From assembly GCA_020350905.1 (NCBI GenBank), contig CP070843.1, forward strand, positions 1,906,243 to 1,912,142: 5,900 nt of DNA, read 5' to 3'. Positions 3,702 through 5,900 of this stretch are shown here, one piece after another (position 1 is the stretch's first letter; the number at the start of each line of letters is the position of its first letter). A model generated the notes under the pieces. The model had not been told where the DNA came from. It worked only from the letters and a program-made list of their open reading frames with translations, and did not search any database. Source of the stretch: Deltaproteobacteria bacterium (GTDB lineage Bacteria; Desulfobacterota; Syntrophobacteria; BM002). A program made the translations under genes and the position numbers.

Positions 3702-5020
3702 TCGGGAAATTCCTCGAGAAATCGATAAAGGGTGGCACGACCTACGCCCAAATACCTTGCTGCCTTCGCCTTGTTACCGCCGGTTCGGTCCAGGGCTGCC
3801 TGTACCATTTCTTGATTGAGCTTTCGCGTCGGCCCCCGGCGGGAAGATCTGCCGCTCTTCAATTCCATCGGTAGATCCTCTGGCCGAATCAGTCTCCCTT
3901 TACATTTCACCAGAGCATAGTGGAGGGCGTTCTGGAGTTCGCGCACATTTCCAGGCCAGAGATAGTCCATCATCATGGAGAGGGCTTTCTTGGAAAGACC
4001 AGCCGTATTCTGCCCTTGTTCGCTCGCTTGTCTCAAAAACTCCTCAGCCAGCGCGGGAATGTCATTCTTACGCTCGCGCAGTGGTGGCAACTCAATGGGC
4101 ACCACGTTCAGTCGATAGAAGAGATCTTCGCGGAAATTCTTCCGTTCCACCTCACGCTTCAGGTCGCGGTTGGCAGCACTGATTACCCGTACGTCAACAG
4201 AAACTGTCTCTTCCCCGCCTACACGCTCGAAGGTTCCTTCCTGGAGGACGCGAAGGAGTTTTACCTGCATGTTCTTGGTTAGATCTGCTACCTCATCCAG
4301 AAAGATGGTCCCTTCATCTGCCAACTCAAAGCGTCCTTTCTTGTCGCGAATTGCACCGGAAAATGCACCTTTGACATGTCCAAAAAGCTCGCTTTCCAGC
4401 ACGCCCTCCGGCAGGGCACCACAGTTGATGGGAACAAATGGCCCTCCACCTCGTCGGCTCTCATTGTGGATGGCGGCCGCCACCATCTCTTTTCCCGTGC
4501 CGGTCTCCCCGGTGAGATAAACGGGGTAGTCGTTGGTGGCCAATTCCCTGATCTGCTCAAAAATCTGGAGCATCTTGTGATCTTGGCCAATGATGCCGGC
4601 AAAGCTGGTAATCTGGCCTAGCCTGATTTGCAGCCCGATCAGATCGGTTACATCTCGGAAGGCAGCAAGCACGCCAGTGAAACAGCCGGTTTCATCAGTC
4701 ATGCCGGTAACCGACATCTCAATCCGCCGGGCAGTGCCCTCTTTGGTTACAAGGTTGAGAGGATAGTCAACATTTGTCCAGGAATTGGGCGGTTCGCCAC
4801 AAAAGGAGCAACGGCCGCCGCAAAAGGGGGACCCAAAGGCGTCGTGGCAGTCTTTTCCCAAGACCTCCGCCCGATCGTAACCGGTTATCTTTTCAGCGGC
4901 CCGGTTAAAGAAAAGGATACGTCTTTCCTTGTCGTGAGCGATAATGCCTTCCATGAGGCTATCGAGAATCCGTTCCAGATTCATCTTGTCAGCCAGAATA
5001 TCTTCCAATCTTGATTCCAT
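3692..5020 (-). CDS. PAS-domain sigma54-dependent transcriptional activator
   Basis: This 442-residue cytoplasmic enhancer-binding protein uses ATP hydrolysis to open sigma54-RNA polymerase promoters. Domains run in order: PAS sensor (about 12-130), AAA+ domain (about 142-370) and Fis-type helix-turn-helix (about 402-438). The AAA+ part has Walker A G-E-T-G-T-G-K-E (171-178), the sigma54-contact loop as GAFSGA (218-223, usually GAFTGA), Walker B T-I-F-L-D-E (238-243), arginine-finger region R297/R303 and W-P-G-N-V-R-E-L (355-362). There is no receiver domain, so it is not a classical two-component regulator. The PAS domain has C58-x8-C67-x3-C71-x2-C74, which could bind a metal or Fe-S cluster or form disulfides. 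The ATG at 5020 is the only good in-frame start; the GGAGG site (5035-5039) is 14 nt away, longer than usual. The downstream redox operon is the obvious target. Confidence 0.96.
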   Translation of the reverse strand: MESRLEDILADKMNLERILDSLMEGIIAHDKERRILFFNRAAEKITGYDRAEVLGKDCHDAFGSPFCGGRCSFCGEPPNSWTNVDYPLNLVTKEGTARRIEMSVTGMTDETGCFTGVLAAFRDVTDLIGLQIRLGQITSFAGIIGQDHKMLQIFEQIRELATNDYPVYLTGETGTGKEMVAAAIHNESRRGGGPFVPINCGALPEGVLESELFGHVKGAFSGAIRDKKGRFELADEGTIFLDEVADLTKNMQVKLLRVLQEGTFERVGGEETVSVDVRVISAANRDLKREVERKNFREDLFYRLNVVPIELPPLRERKNDIPALAEEFLRQASEQGQNTAGLSKKALSMMMDYLWPGNVRELQNALHYALVKCKGRLIRPEDLPMELKSGRSSRRGPTRKLNQEMVQAALDRTGGNKAKAARYLGVGRATLYRFLEEFPDVS

Positions 5021-5208
5021 CAGACGAATTCATTCCTCCCATTTGAAACCCAGCGAACAGGCTGGTTGTAGTTTACGGGATTTTGCTTGCTCAACTCCAC
5101 AATTTTTTTCATTACCCGGGGATCGCTCTGGCAGCCACCCTTCCCTTCTCCACCTACCTTTAATCATTCTCAGATTGACTTTCATCTTATCTTTTTGCCT
5201 AATATTCG

Positions 5209-5375
5209 TAGCTGGCTGCTGATAAAGCCCCAAGTAAATCTTTCTGAGGAGCGGCAGGCGAAGAAGAATCTCAAGATCCTTCGCGGAGTTTATCCCTTCG
5301 ACAAGCTCAGGGCAGGCTCTGAGTGAATCGAAGGGCTCAGAATGACCTTGAAAGGAAACTATTCGCAGCCAGCTA
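5209..5375. repeat. 11-bp inverted repeat flanking the dispersed repeat
   Basis: TAGCTGGCTGC (5209-5219) and GCAGCCAGCTA (5365-5375) are exact reverse complements on either side of the dispersed repeat. Both copies are also preceded by TATTCG or overlap ATTCG, so they can be aligned as direct repeats differing only by transitions. They may be operator halves between the two divergent genes, or marks of an insertion. The 378-base gap between the activator and the NTPase (5021-5398) holds little else recognisable. Confidence 0.4.
5242..5345. repeat. Dispersed palindromic repeat (REP/MITE-like)
   Basis: The segment is bounded by TTCTGAG (5242-5248) and CTCAGAA (5336-5342), a perfect 7-bp inverted pair. 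Its right half is a near-perfect stem: CCCTTCGA (5294-5301) pairs with TCGAAGGG (5328-5335), and CTCAG (5306-5310) with CTGAG (5319-5323). Phrases such as AAGAATCTCAAGATCCTTCG and TTCGACAAGCTCAGGGCAGG are, from memory, typical of a high-copy non-coding repeat in many environmental bacterial genomes. It encodes no protein and sits between divergently transcribed genes. Confidence 0.7.
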
Positions 5376-5398
5376 GAGCCAAAATCAGGAGACTCTAC

Positions 5399-5900
5399 GT
5401 GCCAGTCAATAATATTCTCGTTACCGGGCCACCTCGCTCGGGTAAATCAACTTTAATAGAAAAGGTGGTCCAGAGTATCAGCAGACCGGCAACCGGATTC
5501 CTTACCCAAGAACTCAGAGAGAAGGGCCGGCGGGTGGGATTTGCCATAACTACACTCGACGGAAAGACCGGAATTTTGGCCCATCAGAGTATAACAAGCA
5601 AAATCAGGGTGGGTAAATACAGAGTGAATCTCGAGGATCTAGACCAGATCGCAGTACCTTCCATGCTTCCTTCTACGCCGGATCAGATCGTGGTGGTTGA
5701 TGAGATTGGAAAAATGGAATGTTTCTCTCGACTCTTCAAAGAGACTCTCCTTAAGGTACTCTTCTCAGATAACCTGGTCATTGGTTCCATTGCCTTAAAG
5801 GGTGACCGCTTCATACAATACATCAAGAACAGAGATGATGTTTCACTGGTTTCCATAACTGAAAAAACCAGAGATGTTGCGTTGCAGCTTTTCTTTGAAA
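5399..5900 (+). CDS. THEP1-type nucleoside-triphosphatase, 3' end missing
   Basis: The first 167 residues of a P-loop NTPase of the THEP1 (NTPase_1) family, known to hydrolyse ATP, GTP and other NTPs; its cellular role is unsettled. Walker A is G10-P-P-R-S-G-K-S-T18. The family signatures T-G-F-L-T-Q-E (32-38), V-G-K-Y-R-V-N (71-77) and the Walker B region V-V-V-D-E-I-G-K-M-E (98-107) follow in order. Full proteins are about 170-180 residues, so only a few residues are lost at the window edge. I chose GTG at 5399 because AGGAG (5387-5391) lies 7 nt upstream and the P-loop then begins near residue 10 as usual. An in-frame ATG at 5342 would add 19 residues that start in the dispersed repeat. 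It is divergent from the activator and not evidently part of the redox operon. Confidence 0.9.
   Translation, partial: MPVNNILVTGPPRSGKSTLIEKVVQSISRPATGFLTQELREKGRRVGFAITTLDGKTGILAHQSITSKIRVGKYRVNLEDLDQIAVPSMLPSTPDQIVVVDEIGKMECFSRLFKETLLKVLFSDNLVIGSIALKGDRFIQYIKNRDDVSLVSITEKTRDVALQLFFE

Noticed and set aside
5041..5100. A sigma70 promoter for the activator (TTGAGC, 18 bp, TACAAC on the minus strand)
   Set aside because: The -10 matches only four of six bases and nothing else supports it.
5030..5233. A 67-codon minus-strand frame just upstream of the activator, ending 9 nt before its ATG
   Set aside because: The translation is basic and featureless, the start lacks a ribosome binding site, and it extends almost to the dispersed repeat. 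Coupling to the activator is possible but unsupported.
5342..5398. A longer NTPase starting at the ATG at 5342
   Set aside because: The start lies in the dispersed repeat and adds 19 residues outside the family; the GTG at 5399 has AGGAG at 7 nt.

Overview
The window looks like a piece of an anaerobe's chromosome, most probably from the Desulfobacterota (the former Deltaproteobacteria). The reasons are a DVU0772-type small protein, a type II-like rubredoxin, rubrerythrin, a DUF3786 protein with a 4Fe-4S domain, and a sigma54 activator with a cysteine-rich PAS domain. This placement rests on recall of families. No rRNA, tRNA, CRISPR array or transposase gene is visible.

All genes but the last lie on the minus strand, so they read from right to left. 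At the right edge, on the plus strand, is a nearly complete THEP1-type NTPase (5399-5900). Upstream of it lies a palindromic dispersed repeat (about 5242-5345). Leftward from there is a PAS-AAA+-Fis sigma54-dependent activator (3692-5020). It is followed by a 376-base gene-free region holding TGAGACAC operator-like repeats in two clusters, an AT-rich spacer and a -24/-12-type promoter (3442-3457).

That promoter points into a tight run of seven genes (3315 down to 969): a zinc-ribbon protein, a CxxC mini-protein, rubredoxin, a 67-residue protein of unknown function, a 35-residue RCKP-type rubredoxin-like protein missed by usual length cut-offs, an Fe-S/DUF3786 protein, and rubrerythrin. Most gaps are 13-38 nt, and several Shine-Dalgarno sites touch or neighbour the stop codon of the gene before. 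Further left are a DVU0772-family gene (455-814) with a clear intrinsic terminator (351-380), and a partial bacterioferritin-like gene (1-221) with its own sigma70 promoter.

My reading is that the PAS-type activator senses a redox, oxygen or metal signal, possibly through a C-x8-C-x3-C-x2-C cluster. It would then bind the TGAGACAC sites at roughly -126 to -153 and -246 to -270, and switch on a sigma54-driven operon of small iron and zinc proteins. These would feed electrons through rubredoxins to rubrerythrin for peroxide removal. The gene calls are firm for rubrerythrin, rubredoxin, the activator and the NTPase. The regulatory wiring is inferred from sequence, and the roles of the unknown proteins remain open.
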